Source: Shinella fusca (GTDB lineage Bacteria; Pseudomonadota; Alphaproteobacteria; Rhizobiales; Rhizobiaceae). Taken from it: DNA of 64,000 bases. Location: the NCBI RefSeq assembly GCF_014203155.1, contig NZ_JACHIK010000006.1, positions 62,001-126,000 of the forward strand, written 5' to 3'. The stretch's first letter is position 1. Each line of letters begins with the position of its first letter. A program made the position numbers and the translations under genes. The notes beneath the pieces were generated by a model, which had not been told where the DNA came from, made no database searches, and saw only the letters and a list, made by a program, of their open reading frames with translations. Shown here one piece after another: positions 1-8,274 of this stretch.

Positions 1-539
1 CAGGAGCCCCGCGCGGCGGTCAGCGTCTCCTCCGGCGCCTGCACGCCGGGCTCCATGCGGATGACGTAGCCGATCTCCCGCTGCAGGCGCGCGTTGAGGC
101 CGACGACCATGTCGACCGTGCGCTGGCGGGAGCGGTCGACCGTCTGCATGAACGCGGCAAGGGCCGGCGTCAGCGGCTCGGGCGTGCGATAGATCGCAAG
201 GTCCTCGACGAGATCGGCCGGATAGTCGAAGGGCCAGTGCTCGGCCTCTTCCTCCACGAAGAAGTCGAAGGGGTTGTAGACCGTCATGTCGGCGACGAGG
301 TCGACCTCGATCTTCAGTTCCGTGACCGGATCGGGAAAGACGTAGCGGGCGAGGTAGTTGCCGTAGGGGTCCTGCTGGAGGTTCACGAAATGGTTTTCGG
401 GTGAGACCTTCAGCGAGTGGCTGATGACCCTGGTCCTCGAATGGGCCGCCGGCTTCAGCCGGATGATCTGGGGTCCAAGGCGGACCGGGTTGTCGTATTT
501 GTAGTGGGTAAGGTGATGGATGCCGGCTTTGATCGACAT
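1..539 (-). CDS. Transglutaminase-like protein, N-terminal part (cut by window edge)
   Basis: Leftward gene beginning at ATG 539 and running off the left edge after 179 codons. It starts MSIKAGIHHLTHYKYDNPVR, with the beta-rich layout of a bacterial transglutaminase N-terminal domain (residues about 5-90). The visible part ends in GVQAPEETLTAARGS, directly before the position where this family normally carries the catalytic Cys of its GSC(R/W)D motif, so the active-site residue cannot be checked here. Related rhizobial proteins are about 1,100 residues long (family knowledge). A GGGGGA ribosome-binding sequence lies some 11 bases upstream of the start. The substrate is unknown; peptidase and cross-linking roles are both possible. 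Confidence 0.8.
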   Translation of the reverse strand, partial: MSIKAGIHHLTHYKYDNPVRLGPQIIRLKPAAHSRTRVISHSLKVSPENHFVNLQQDPYGNYLARYVFPDPVTELKIEVDLVADMTVYNPFDFFVEEEAEHWPFDYPADLVEDLAIYRTPEPLTPALAAFMQTVDRSRQRTVDMVVGLNARLQREIGYVIRMEPGVQAPEETLTAARGS

Positions 540-629
540 GCGTGCTGTGTCCCCCGGTGACGGTCTGGCGCCGTCATCGGGAGAGTTTGTGCAATGCAAA
601 GAAAGATTGCAAGCGGCAATGGCCCGCCG

Positions 630-1406
630 TTAGCGGGTCATCGAGACGAGGGAGAAATGCGCGCCCTGCGGATCGAGGCAATTGACGATCCAGGCGCCGC
701 CGGGCACCTCCATCGGCCCCATCAGGACCCTCCCGCCGCCGTCCGTGACGCGCGCCGTCGCCGCATCGAGGCCGTTCACGACGAAGTAGTAACCCCAGAA
801 GGGCGGGGCGGGGATGCTGGCCGGCTTCGTCATCATGCCGCCGAAGGCAAGCCCGCCGCTTGCGCCGAAGGTCTGGTAGATGCCCATGCCGCCTTCCGAC
901 ATGTCGACGGCCTTGTCCTTCGTCCAGCCGAAGGTCTTCTCGTAGAAGGCCCAGTCGGTGTCGAGGTCGCCGGCCATCAGTTCGTTCCAGCCGACATGGC
1001 CGGGCGTCATCATCTCCGGCAAGGGGGCGCCTTCGCTGTCGGTGGTAAAGAGCGAGAAGACCGCCCCGTGCGGATCGGCGACGACGGCGAAGCGGCCGAT
1101 GCCGGGAATGTCCTGCGGCGGGCGATGCACCTTTCCGCCATTGGCGGCGATCTCCTTCGCCGTCTTCTCGATATCGTCGGTGAAGACATAGCCGAACCAC
1201 ATCGGCGGCATGCCCTCGGCTTCCTCCGGCATGCCCATCATGCCGGCGACCTGCATGTCTGCGGCATAGGCGAGGGTGTAGTTCATGCCCTCCATGCCGG
1301 AATCGCGCGTCGTCCAGCCGATGACGGAGGCGTAGAAGCGTTCGGCGGCCGGCACGTCCGTCGTCATCAGCTCGTACCAGCAGAATTTTCCGTAGTCCTT
1401 GTGCAT
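630..1406 (-). CDS. VOC (glyoxalase/bleomycin-resistance fold) family protein
   Basis: 258-residue protein made of two vicinal-oxygen-chelate modules, about residues 5-125 and 135-255. Each has the expected pattern of an N-terminal FYxxxxGW segment (AERFYASVIGWTTR, then WAFYEKTFGWTK) and a C-terminal DP(H/Q)GAxFSL strand (VADPHGAVFSLF, LDPQGAHFSLV). Such tandem-VOC proteins are often annotated as glyoxalase-like; metal ligands and substrate cannot be assigned by eye. The start at 1406 has a GAAGGA ribosome-binding site. It is followed 29 bp upstream by a DUF899 gene on the same strand, and the two may be co-transcribed. Confidence 0.9.
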   Translation of the reverse strand: MHKDYGKFCWYELMTTDVPAAERFYASVIGWTTRDSGMEGMNYTLAYAADMQVAGMMGMPEEAEGMPPMWFGYVFTDDIEKTAKEIAANGGKVHRPPQDIPGIGRFAVVADPHGAVFSLFTTDSEGAPLPEMMTPGHVGWNELMAGDLDTDWAFYEKTFGWTKDKAVDMSEGGMGIYQTFGASGGLAFGGMMTKPASIPAPPFWGYYFVVNGLDAATARVTDGGGRVLMGPMEVPGGAWIVNCLDPQGAHFSLVSMTR

Positions 1407-1435
1407 GCGGTCGTTCCTTCTTCCGGGAGAGTGGG

Positions 1436-2170
1436 TCAGTCGCAGCAGGAATGCGTCTTCGGTGCGTCCTCGTATTCGTCCTTGCGCTTGACGAAGCTGA
1501 GCGTGCCGGTCTCGTTGCGGCCCTTCGGCGCGCGGTCGAGGACCATCAGGGTTCCGAGAAGCTCCTCGCCGCCGCGGGCATAGTCGGAATAGGTATGGTA
1601 GACGGTGCCGTCCTCGTCCTTGAAGAAGGCGCTGAGGCCCGGCAGCTCGTCATGCGCTTCGGCCGAGGGCGTCTCGCGGTAATTATACAGGACCTTGCCG
1701 CTCGCCAGCTCCTCCTTCGTGAAGGAGACATGGTAGTCGAAATTGAAATCGCTGCCGTGGGAGGAGACCCAGGGGAATTTCCAGCCCATGCGCCTGCGAT
1801 AGGCCATGAGCTTTTCCAGCGGTGCGCGGGAAACGGCGATCATCGTCACGTCGTGATGGTTGAGATGCGGCAGCATGCCGTCGATATGGTCGGCCAGGAA
1901 CGAGCAGCCCGGGCAGCCGGCCTCCCAGTCGGGGCCGTACATGAAGTGATAGACGACAAGCTGGCTGCGGCCGTCGAAAAGGTCCGCAAGGCTCTTTTGC
2001 CCCTCGGGCGTGTTGAAGGTGTAGGCCTTGTCGACCTTGACCCAGGGCAGGGCGAGGCGTTCGGCGCGCACCTTGTCGCGCAGCTTCGTCTCCTCCTTCT
2101 CCAGCGTCAGCAGCGCCTTGCGCGCCGCCAGCCATTCCTTGCGGGATACGATCTCGTGGTCCGGTCTCAT
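1436..2170 (-). CDS. DUF899 (thioredoxin-fold) family protein
   Basis: 244-residue protein starting MRPDHEIVSRKEWLAAR. The frame is open further upstream, but ATG 2170 is preceded by a strong GAGGAG sequence and matches the usual start of the family. The DUF899 hallmark is present: a VVYHFMYGPDW strand followed by CPGC (residues 86-89), the thioredoxin-like motif, then FPWVSSHGSDFNFDYHVSF in the middle. DUF899 proteins are thioredoxin-like and of unproven function. The C-terminus ends in a Cys-rich SCCD. It sits upstream of the VOC gene in the same direction, a pairing that suggests a shared accessory function. Confidence 0.9.
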   Translation of the reverse strand: MRPDHEIVSRKEWLAARKALLTLEKEETKLRDKVRAERLALPWVKVDKAYTFNTPEGQKSLADLFDGRSQLVVYHFMYGPDWEAGCPGCSFLADHIDGMLPHLNHHDVTMIAVSRAPLEKLMAYRRRMGWKFPWVSSHGSDFNFDYHVSFTKEELASGKVLYNYRETPSAEAHDELPGLSAFFKDEDGTVYHTYSDYARGGEELLGTLMVLDRAPKGRNETGTLSFVKRKDEYEDAPKTHSCCD

Positions 2171-2267
2171 GCTCGGAACTCCTCTTTCGCGGGCTTTCGA
2201 CGTATGGGTTGATATCAACATTTATGATTGATGTCAAAGCGGGTTGGGGAAGGGTTTCTCGTGAAGA

Positions 2268-2404
2268 CCCCTCTCCAACCCCTCCCCACAAGGGGGAGGG
2301 ACTTAACCCGCGGCACACTCGGCGTTCAAAAATCGAGGGAAAAGGGTGCTGCCAGCCTTTCTCCGCCCTTGTGGGGGAGATGCCGGCAGGCAGAGAGGGT
2401 CTTC
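2268..2404 (+). repeat. Dispersed palindromic intergenic element, family B, copy 1
   Basis: About 137 bp between the DUF899 gene and ilvD. It is matched almost base for base by the reverse complement of 62818-62956. Both ends carry short palindromes (CCTCCCCACAAGGGGGAGG at the left, CCCTTGTGGGGGAGATG at the right), joined by a non-palindromic core containing CGTTCAAAAATCGAGGGAAAA. The structure resembles the rhizobial intergenic mosaic elements (RIME class); the name is inference, but the two-copy identity is read directly. Confidence 0.85.
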
Positions 2405-2456
2405 ATAGCAATACCCTGCACTTGGAGGGATTGGTGCACCGTGCCGGTCGCTGCCC

Positions 2457-4292
2457 TTATTCCGGCAGGATGCGCACGGCGCCCTTGTCGGCGCTGGCGG
2501 CGAAGGCGGCGTAGGCCTTCAGCGCCGTCGTGACGTTGCGCTTGCGCGGGGCGGCCGGCTTCCAGCCGAGCTTGTCCTGCTCGGCGCGGCGGGCGGCGAG
2601 CTCGGCGTCGGAGACCGCAAGGTTGATCGTGCGGTTCGGGATGTCGATCTCGATGATGTCGCCCTGGCGCACGAGGCCGATGGCGCCGCCCTGCGCGGCT
2701 TCCGGCGAGGCGTGGCCGATGGAAAGGCCGGACGTGCCGCCGGAGAAGCGGCCGTCGGTGATGAGCGCGCAGGCCTTGCCGAGGCCCTTCGACTTCAGGT
2801 AGCTCGTCGGATAGAGCATTTCCTGCATGCCGGGGCCGCCCTTCGGGCCTTCGTAGCGGATGACGACGACGTCGCCGGCCTTCACCTCGCCGCCGAGGAT
2901 ACCCTTGACGGCTGCGTCCTGGCTTTCGAAGACGACGGCGGGGCCGGAGAACTTCAGGATCGATTCATCGACGCCGGCCGTCTTCACGATGCAGCCGTCG
3001 AGGGCGACGTTGCCGGAGAGGACCGCAAGGCCGCCGTCCTTGGAGAAGGGATGCTCGACGGAGCGGATGACGCCGTTCTCGCCGTCGATGTCGAGGTCGT
3101 CCCAGCGCGCTTCCTGGCTGAAGGCGACCTGGGTGGGGATGCCGCCCGGCGCGGCGCGGAAGAAGGTGCGCACCGTTTCCGAATTCGTGCGGGAGATGTC
3201 CCAGCGGTCGATGGCATCGCCCAGTGTCTCGGCATGCACGGTCGGCGTGTCACGGTGGAGAAGGCCGCCGCGGTCGAGCTCGCCGAGGATGCGCATGATG
3301 CCGCCGGCGCGGTGGACGTCCTCCATGTGAACGTCCGCCTTGGCGGGGGCCACCTTGGACAGGCACGGCACCTTGCGCGACAGGCGGTCGATGTCCTCCA
3401 GGGTGAAGTCGACGCCGCCTTCATAGGCGGCGGCCAGGATGTGCAGCACCGTGTTGGTCGAGCCGCCCATGGCGATGTCGAGCGACATGGCGTTTTCGAA
3501 GGCGCGCTTGTTGGCGATGGTGCGCGGCAGCACGCTGTCGTCGTTCTGCTCGTAGTAGCGGCGGGCGAGGTCGACGATGAGGTGGCCGGCCTCGACGAAG
3601 AGGCGCTTGCGGTCGGCGTGGGTGGCAAGCGTCGAGCCGTTGCCGGGCAGCGACAGGCCGAGGGCCTCGGTCAGACAGTTCATCGAATTGGCGGTGAACA
3701 TGCCCGAGCACGAGCCGCAGGTCGGGCAGGCGGAGCGCTCGATGGCCTTGACGTCGTCGTCGGACATCTTGTCGTCGGCGGCGGCGACCATGGCGTCGAC
3801 GAGGTCGAGCGCATGGGTCTTGCCGTGGAGGACGACCTTGCCGGCTTCCATCGGGCCGCCGGAGACGAAGACGGCGGGGATGTTGAGGCGCATGGCGGCG
3901 TTCAGCATGCCGGGCGTGATCTTGTCGCAGTTGGAGATGCAGACCATGGCGTCGGCGCAGTGCGCGTTGACCATGTACTCGACCGAATCGGCGATGATCT
4001 CGCGGCTCGGCAGCGAATAGAGCATGCCGTCATGGCCCATGGCGATGCCGTCGTCGACGGCGATCGTGTTGAATTCCTTGGCGACGCCGCCGGCAGCCTC
4101 GATCTCGCGCGCGACGAGCTGGCCGAGGTCCTTGAGGTGGACGTGGCCGGGCACGAACTGGGTGAAGGAGTTCACCACGGCGATGATCGGCTTTCCGAAG
4201 TCCGTGTCCTTCATGCCGGTCGCGCGCCACAGGCCGCGGGCACCGGCCATGTTGCGGCCGTGGGTGGTGGTTCGGGAGCGATATGCGGGCAT
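2457..4292 (-). CDS. ilvD: Dihydroxy-acid dehydratase
   Basis: 611 residues, the normal IlvD length. The enzyme dehydrates 2,3-dihydroxy-isovalerate and -3-methylvalerate to the 2-oxo acids in valine and isoleucine synthesis, using an Fe-S cluster. Visible hallmarks are [10 protein letters not shown] (Cys122), [18 protein letters not shown] (Cys192, Cys195), [10 protein letters not shown] and [14 protein letters not shown] near the C-terminus. The open frame extends to 4454, but ATG 4292 ([19 protein letters not shown]) is the conserved family start and has GAGGAATT upstream. It is transcribed alone, divergent from a GntR regulator. Confidence 0.97.
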   Translation of the reverse strand: MPAYRSRTTTHGRNMAGARGLWRATGMKDTDFGKPIIAVVNSFTQFVPGHVHLKDLGQLVAREIEAAGGVAKEFNTIAVDDGIAMGHDGMLYSLPSREIIADSVEYMVNAHCADAMVCISNCDKITPGMLNAAMRLNIPAVFVSGGPMEAGKVVLHGKTHALDLVDAMVAAADDKMSDDDVKAIERSACPTCGSCSGMFTANSMNCLTEALGLSLPGNGSTLATHADRKRLFVEAGHLIVDLARRYYEQNDDSVLPRTIANKRAFENAMSLDIAMGGSTNTVLHILAAAYEGGVDFTLEDIDRLSRKVPCLSKVAPAKADVHMEDVHRAGGIMRILGELDRGGLLHRDTPTVHAETLGDAIDRWDISRTNSETVRTFFRAAPGGIPTQVAFSQEARWDDLDIDGENGVIRSVEHPFSKDGGLAVLSGNVALDGCIVKTAGVDESILKFSGPAVVFESQDAAVKGILGGEVKAGDVVVIRYEGPKGGPGMQEMLYPTSYLKSKGLGKACALITDGRFSGGTSGLSIGHASPEAAQGGAIGLVRQGDIIEIDIPNRTINLAVSDAELAARRAEQDKLGWKPAAPRKRNVTTALKAYAAFAASADKGAVRILPE

Positions 4293-4483
4293 GGTCAATT
4301 CCTCGAGTGGACGCGGCTGCATATGGGCGCTTCGTGGCCGTCTTGCGAGCCTCAGCAGAGGTTCCCTAACGCAAAACGCCCCGCGCGTCACGAAAGGAAT
4401 GGAGATTTTTTGCCGCCGCGGCGCAATTTCCTTGCCGGCGCGGCCCGCGGACATGACCGTTGTCGGCAGGGTGCATTCGTGCC

Positions 4484-5518
4484 ATGGTCCGCGCCATGAT
4501 GGATATGGAGCCGGTTCAGGAAGAGGTGGGCGCGGGGCCGGACAAGAGCCCGCTCTACCTGCGCATCCGCGACGTGCTGGCCGAGTCGATCTCGGCCGGG
4601 CGCCTGCCGCGGGGCGCCCTGCTGCTCGAAGGGCCGGTCGCGGCCCTTTTCGCCTCCACGCGCACCCCCGTGCGGCAGGCCTTCGCGCTCCTGGAGGCGG
4701 CCGGGGCGATCCGGCGGTTCGACGGGCGCGGCTTCCTGGTGGGGCAGGGGCGGAGCGGGCCGAAGCGCGTGATGCTGACTTCGGAGATGCTCGGCCTCGA
4801 CGACGAGGCGCCGGCCTTGCGCAAGGCGCCCGCCTGGGAGGGGATCTACGAGAGCCTGGAACGGGAGATGGTGCATCTTTCCGCCTTCGGCCGTCACCGC
4901 ATCAACGAGGTGGAGCTGGCGCGCGCCCGCGGCGTCGGCCGACAGGTCGCGCGCGACGCGCTGACGCGGCTCGAAGCCCTCGGCGTCGTCGAGAAGGACG
5001 AGCGGATGCGCTGGATGCTCGTTCCGCTCGACGAGGCCCGCATGCGGCACCTCCACGATATCCGCGTGGCGCTGGAGCCGGTCGCGCTGGTGCAGGCCGC
5101 ACCCTTCATCCCGCCCGCCGCGCGCCGGGCGATGACGGAGCGGCTGGAGGAGGCGCTTGCCCTCTATCCCGACCTCTCGGTCGCGGCGATGGACGTGCTG
5201 GAGACGGACCTGCACGTCACTTGTCTCGGCTATTGCCCGAACCGGGAGCTGCTGATCGCGCTGAGGCGCGCCCGCTTCATGCTGAACGTCAGCAAGCATG
5301 TCATCGGCGTCTCGCATCGCCTGCCGTCCGACGAGCCCTTCATCGCCGAGCATCTGGCGGTCTTCCGGGCGCTGGACGTGGACGACAGCGGGCGGGCGGC
5401 CGAGACGCTGCGCCACCATATCCTTGTATCCCTGCCCAAGATCATCGGGCGTGTCGGCGAAATCAGGCAGGCGCACCGGCCGGAGACGCCGGCCTATGCG
5501 GTGCCGGTCGCTCATTGA
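4484..5518 (+). CDS. GntR-family regulator with two tandem winged-helix domains and an FCD-like domain
   Basis: 344 residues if started at ATG 4484; a TTG at 4460 and ATGs at 4496, 4499 and 4505 are alternatives and no start has a strong ribosome-binding site. Residues about 22-90 form a clear GntR winged helix ([18 protein letters not shown], then [19 protein letters not shown]). Residues about 117-185 form a second one ([19 protein letters not shown], then [20 protein letters not shown]). The remainder, about 190-320, is helical with FCD-type features ([32 protein letters not shown]). GntR proteins normally have a single DNA-binding domain. It is followed 10 bp later by a VOC gene, a possible target or partner. 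The ligand is unknown. Confidence 0.82.
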   Translation: MVRAMMDMEPVQEEVGAGPDKSPLYLRIRDVLAESISAGRLPRGALLLEGPVAALFASTRTPVRQAFALLEAAGAIRRFDGRGFLVGQGRSGPKRVMLTSEMLGLDDEAPALRKAPAWEGIYESLEREMVHLSAFGRHRINEVELARARGVGRQVARDALTRLEALGVVEKDERMRWMLVPLDEARMRHLHDIRVALEPVALVQAAPFIPPAARRAMTERLEEALALYPDLSVAAMDVLETDLHVTCLGYCPNRELLIALRRARFMLNVSKHVIGVSHRLPSDEPFIAEHLAVFRALDVDDSGRAAETLRHHILVSLPKIIGRVGEIRQAHRPETPAYAVPVAH

Positions 5519-5528
5519 GGAGATTAGC

Positions 5529-5882
5529 ATGAAGGTCAGACGCATCGTCGCGAATATCGAAACGGCCGATCCGGCCGCCGTCGCCCGGTTCTATGAGGAG
5601 GTGCTGGGGCTGACCTCGCTGATGGATCACGGCTGGATCGCCACCTATGGCAGCGAAGGCACCATGCCGCTCCAGGTGAGCTTCGCCTCCGAGGGCGGTT
5701 CCGGCACGCCGGTGCCGGGGCTCTCCATCGAGGTGGACGACGTGGAGGCGGTCCATGCGGCGGCCGTCAAGGGCGGCTATCCGGTCGAATACGGGCCGGC
5801 GGACGAGCCCTGGGGCGTGCGGCGCTTTTTCGTGCGCGACCCGGCGGGCACGCTCGTCAACATCCTCATGCACACACGCTGA
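5529..5882 (+). CDS. Small single-domain VOC family protein
   Basis: 117 residues, one vicinal-oxygen-chelate domain. VARFYEEVLGL is at the N-terminus, GLSIEVDDVEAVHAAAVKGG in the middle and VRRFFVRDPAGTLVNILMH at the end, the last being the typical strand that carries a metal ligand or its equivalent. ATG 5529 has GAGGAGATTAGC directly upstream. It lies 10 bp after the tandem-winged-helix GntR regulator, so the two are probably co-transcribed. The substrate cannot be inferred. Confidence 0.9.
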   Translation: MKVRRIVANIETADPAAVARFYEEVLGLTSLMDHGWIATYGSEGTMPLQVSFASEGGSGTPVPGLSIEVDDVEAVHAAAVKGGYPVEYGPADEPWGVRRFFVRDPAGTLVNILMHTR

Positions 5883-5957
5883 CCGCCTCGGTCCGGCCGC
5901 GCTTTCCGGCAAGGATTTATGTGCATCCGCAGAGGGCAGGGCATAGCCTTCGCCATC

Positions 5958-5996
5958 AATTTGTCATATAATTCGATATCTTTTGTATGATGAATT
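5958..5996. promoter_or_regulatory. Imperfect inverted repeat, likely operator of the DgoR-like regulator
   Basis: Two 13-bp arms, AATTTGTCATATA (5958-5970) and TGTATGATGAATT (5984-5996), match as an inverted repeat at 10 of 13 positions. The site is AT-rich and ends 16 bp before the regulator start. Location and symmetry suit autoregulation by a GntR/FadR-type dimer (inference). Confidence 0.45.
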
Positions 5997-6012
5997 GAGC
6001 GGCGGAGGCGAC

Positions 6013-6753
6013 ATGGCGGAAAAGGCGAAGAGGCAGGCGCAACGGCCGTCGTCGCGCCGTCCGCGCGTGCGCCACAACGTGACGGCCGCCATCGGTGCGG
6101 ATATCTGCGGCGGGCGCTTTCCGCCGGGCGCCGTGCTGCCGCGCGAAAGCGATCTCTGCGCGACCTACAGTGTCAGCCGCACCGTCATCCGCGAATCGCT
6201 GAAGGTGCTGGAGACCAAGGGCCTCGTGCGCGGCCGGCCGCGGGTCGGCACGCTCGTCTGCGACCGTTCGGAATGGAACGTGCTCGACGCGCAGATCCTC
6301 GAATGGATGGGACCGGACGTGCTCTCGGCCGAACTGCTCGGCTCGATCCTCGAGGCGCGCCGCACGGTGGAGCCGGCCGCGGCCTTCCTTGCCGCCTCCC
6401 GCGCGAGCGCGCAGGAGATCGCCGACCTCGAGCGGGCCTGCGACGAGATGGGCGCGGCGGGAGGCGATCTCGAAGCCTTCACCATCGCCGATACGCGCTT
6501 CCACGAGACTTTGCTGAAGGCGAGCCACAACAAGGTCTTCCACCAGCTCTCCTCGATCATCCACGCCGCCCTTTCCCATGCGCTGCACGCCTCCAACCGC
6601 GCGTCGGAAAAGCGCGAGGAGGCGCTGGGCGTGCACCGGGACCTGGTCGATGCGCTGCGCCTGCGCGATGCCGCGCGGGCCGAGGCCTGCTCACGCCGCA
6701 TCCTCGACCTTGCCGCGCGCGACCTCTCCGGCCTGATGGGCAGGGCCGACTGA
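6013..6753 (+). CDS. FadR-type GntR regulator (DgoR-like)
   Basis: 246 residues. An N-terminal GntR winged helix spans about 20-85 (NVTAAIGADICGGRFPPGAVLPRESDLC, shown here only by its ends: the PPGAVLPRESDL turn and SVSRTVIRESLKVLETKGL recognition helix). An FCD ligand domain follows at about 100-230, with the metal-site pattern D-x3-H (ADTRFHETLL) and later histidines (HQLSSIIH, GVHRDLVDAL). The frame is open from 5983, but ATG 6013 has GGCGGAGGCG upstream. The next gene, 56 bp away, is dgoD, so repression of galactonate genes relieved by galactonate is the likely role (inference from context and the E. coli DgoR family). Confidence 0.88.
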   Translation: MAEKAKRQAQRPSSRRPRVRHNVTAAIGADICGGRFPPGAVLPRESDLCATYSVSRTVIRESLKVLETKGLVRGRPRVGTLVCDRSEWNVLDAQILEWMGPDVLSAELLGSILEARRTVEPAAAFLAASRASAQEIADLERACDEMGAAGGDLEAFTIADTRFHETLLKASHNKVFHQLSSIIHAALSHALHASNRASEKREEALGVHRDLVDALRLRDAARAEACSRRILDLAARDLSGLMGRAD

Positions 6754-6809
6754 CCGATTCCGCGGGGCGCAAGGCCCGCGAGCCAAGACAAACCGAGGGA
6801 TGAAATTCC

Positions 6810-7958
6810 ATGAAGATCACGAAGCTGACGACCTATATCGTGCCGCCGCGGTGGCTGTTCCTGAAGATCGAGACGGACGAGGGTATCGTCGGCTGGGGCG
6901 AGCCGGTGGTGGAAGGCCGCGCGCTGACGGTGGAAGCGGCGGTGCAGGAACTCGCCGACTATCTCGTCGGCAAGGACCCGCTGCTGATCGAGGACCATTG
7001 GCAGGTCATGTACCGCGCCGGCTTCTATCGCGGCGGGGCGATCCACATGTCGGCGCTCGCCGGCATCGACCAGGCGCTCTGGGACATCAAGGGCAAGGCC
7101 TACGGCCAGCCAATTCATGCGCTGCTCGGCGGCCAGGTGCGCGACCGGATCAAGGTCTATTCCTGGATTGGCGGCGACCGGCCCTCGGACGTCGCCAGCA
7201 ATGCCCGCGAGGTCGTCGCCCGCGGCTTCAAGGCGATCAAGCTCAACGGCTGCGAGGAAATGCAGATCGTCGATAGCTGGGAGAAAGTGGACAAGGCGGT
7301 CGCGACCATCGCGACGATCCGCGAGGCCGTCGGCCCCCATATCGGCATCGGCGTCGATTTCCACGGCCGCGTGCACCGGCCGATGGCGAAGGTGCTGGCC
7401 AAGGAACTCGAACAGTTCAAGCTGATGTTCATCGAGGAGCCGGTGCTTTCGGAGAACCGCGAGGCGCTGAAGGAGATCGCCAACCATTGCTCGACGCCGA
7501 TCGCCCTCGGCGAGCGGCTCTATTCGCGCTGGGACTTCAAGTCCGTGCTGGCGGACGGCTATGTCGATATCCTCCAGCCCGACCTTTCCCATGCCGGCGG
7601 CATCACGGAATGCCGCAAGATCGCGGCGATGGCCGAGGCCTACGATGTGGCGCTGGCGCCCCATTGCCCGCTCGGCCCCATCGCGCTTGCCGCCTGCCTG
7701 CAGGTCGATGCCGTCTCCTACAATGCCTTCATCCAGGAGCAGAGCCTCGGCATCCACTACAACACGGGCAACGACATCCTCGACTACATCTCCAACAAGG
7801 AAGTGTTCCACTATGCGGACGGCTTCGTGTCGATCCCGCAGGGGCCTGGCCTCGGCGTGGAGGTGGACGAGGCCTATGTCGTCGAGCGGGCGAAGGAAGG
7901 CCATCGCTGGCGCAATCCCGTCTGGCGCCATGAGGACGGCAGCGTCGCCGAGTGGTGA
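6810..7958 (+). CDS. dgoD: D-galactonate dehydratase
   Basis: 382 residues, the family length. This enolase-superfamily enzyme converts D-galactonate to 2-keto-3-deoxy-galactonate, the first step of the De Ley-Doudoroff galactonate route. The E. coli DgoD active-site positions are all present in register: metal ligands Asp183 (GVDFHGRVH), Glu209 (FIEEPV) and Glu235 ([12 protein letters not shown]), plus His185 and His285 (LAPHCPLGP). The N-terminus [20 protein letters not shown] is also typical. The kinase and aldolase of the pathway are not in this window; only the regulator lies alongside. Confidence 0.96.
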   Translation: MKITKLTTYIVPPRWLFLKIETDEGIVGWGEPVVEGRALTVEAAVQELADYLVGKDPLLIEDHWQVMYRAGFYRGGAIHMSALAGIDQALWDIKGKAYGQPIHALLGGQVRDRIKVYSWIGGDRPSDVASNAREVVARGFKAIKLNGCEEMQIVDSWEKVDKAVATIATIREAVGPHIGIGVDFHGRVHRPMAKVLAKELEQFKLMFIEEPVLSENREALKEIANHCSTPIALGERLYSRWDFKSVLADGYVDILQPDLSHAGGITECRKIAAMAEAYDVALAPHCPLGPIALAACLQVDAVSYNAFIQEQSLGIHYNTGNDILDYISNKEVFHYADGFVSIPQGPGLGVEVDEAYVVERAKEGHRWRNPVWRHEDGSVAEW

Positions 7959-8062
7959 TCCTCTCCGTCCCTGAAAGGCGGCGGGCTTTTTCATGCCCGC
8001 TGCCAGTGGACGCGGATGGCGGCGTTTCCTATGTGTTACGAGCACACCACAAGGAGAGGACC

Positions 8063-8200
8063 ATGCGCCCCATTTCCGGTTTCATCGTCGCTGCGCTCAC
8101 GCTTCTGGCGCTCGCCGGTTGCAGTACCACGGCTGCCGACAACACGACCTATGCCCGCCCGCCGGTTTCCGACGGCGGCATGCGGGTTCCGCTGAACTAA
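8063..8200 (+). CDS. Small putative lipoprotein, 45 aa
   Basis: Begins MRPISGFIVAALTLLALAGC: a signal peptide ending in a consensus lipobox (LALAGC, Cys20), leaving a mature peptide of about 26 residues. ATG 8063 has AAGGAGAGG at ideal spacing. An intrinsic terminator follows directly at 8223-8256. Function unknown; short lipoproteins of this type are common in rhizobia. Confidence 0.75.
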   Translation: MRPISGFIVAALTLLALAGCSTTAADNTTYARPPVSDGGMRVPLN

Positions 8201-8222
8201 CGGGTTTATTCCCCGCAAACAG

Positions 8223-8256
8223 AAAGCCGGCCCGCGGTGAACGGGCCGGCTTTTGT
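8223..8256. terminator. Bidirectional intrinsic terminator
   Basis: Hairpin AAAGCCGGCCCG / CGGGCCGGCTTTT with a short GGTGAA-type loop, A-rich on the left and T-rich on the right. It can end both the rightward lipoprotein transcript and the leftward permease transcript. Confidence 0.85.
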
Positions 8257-8274
8257 CTTTCTGGCGTCAGGCCG

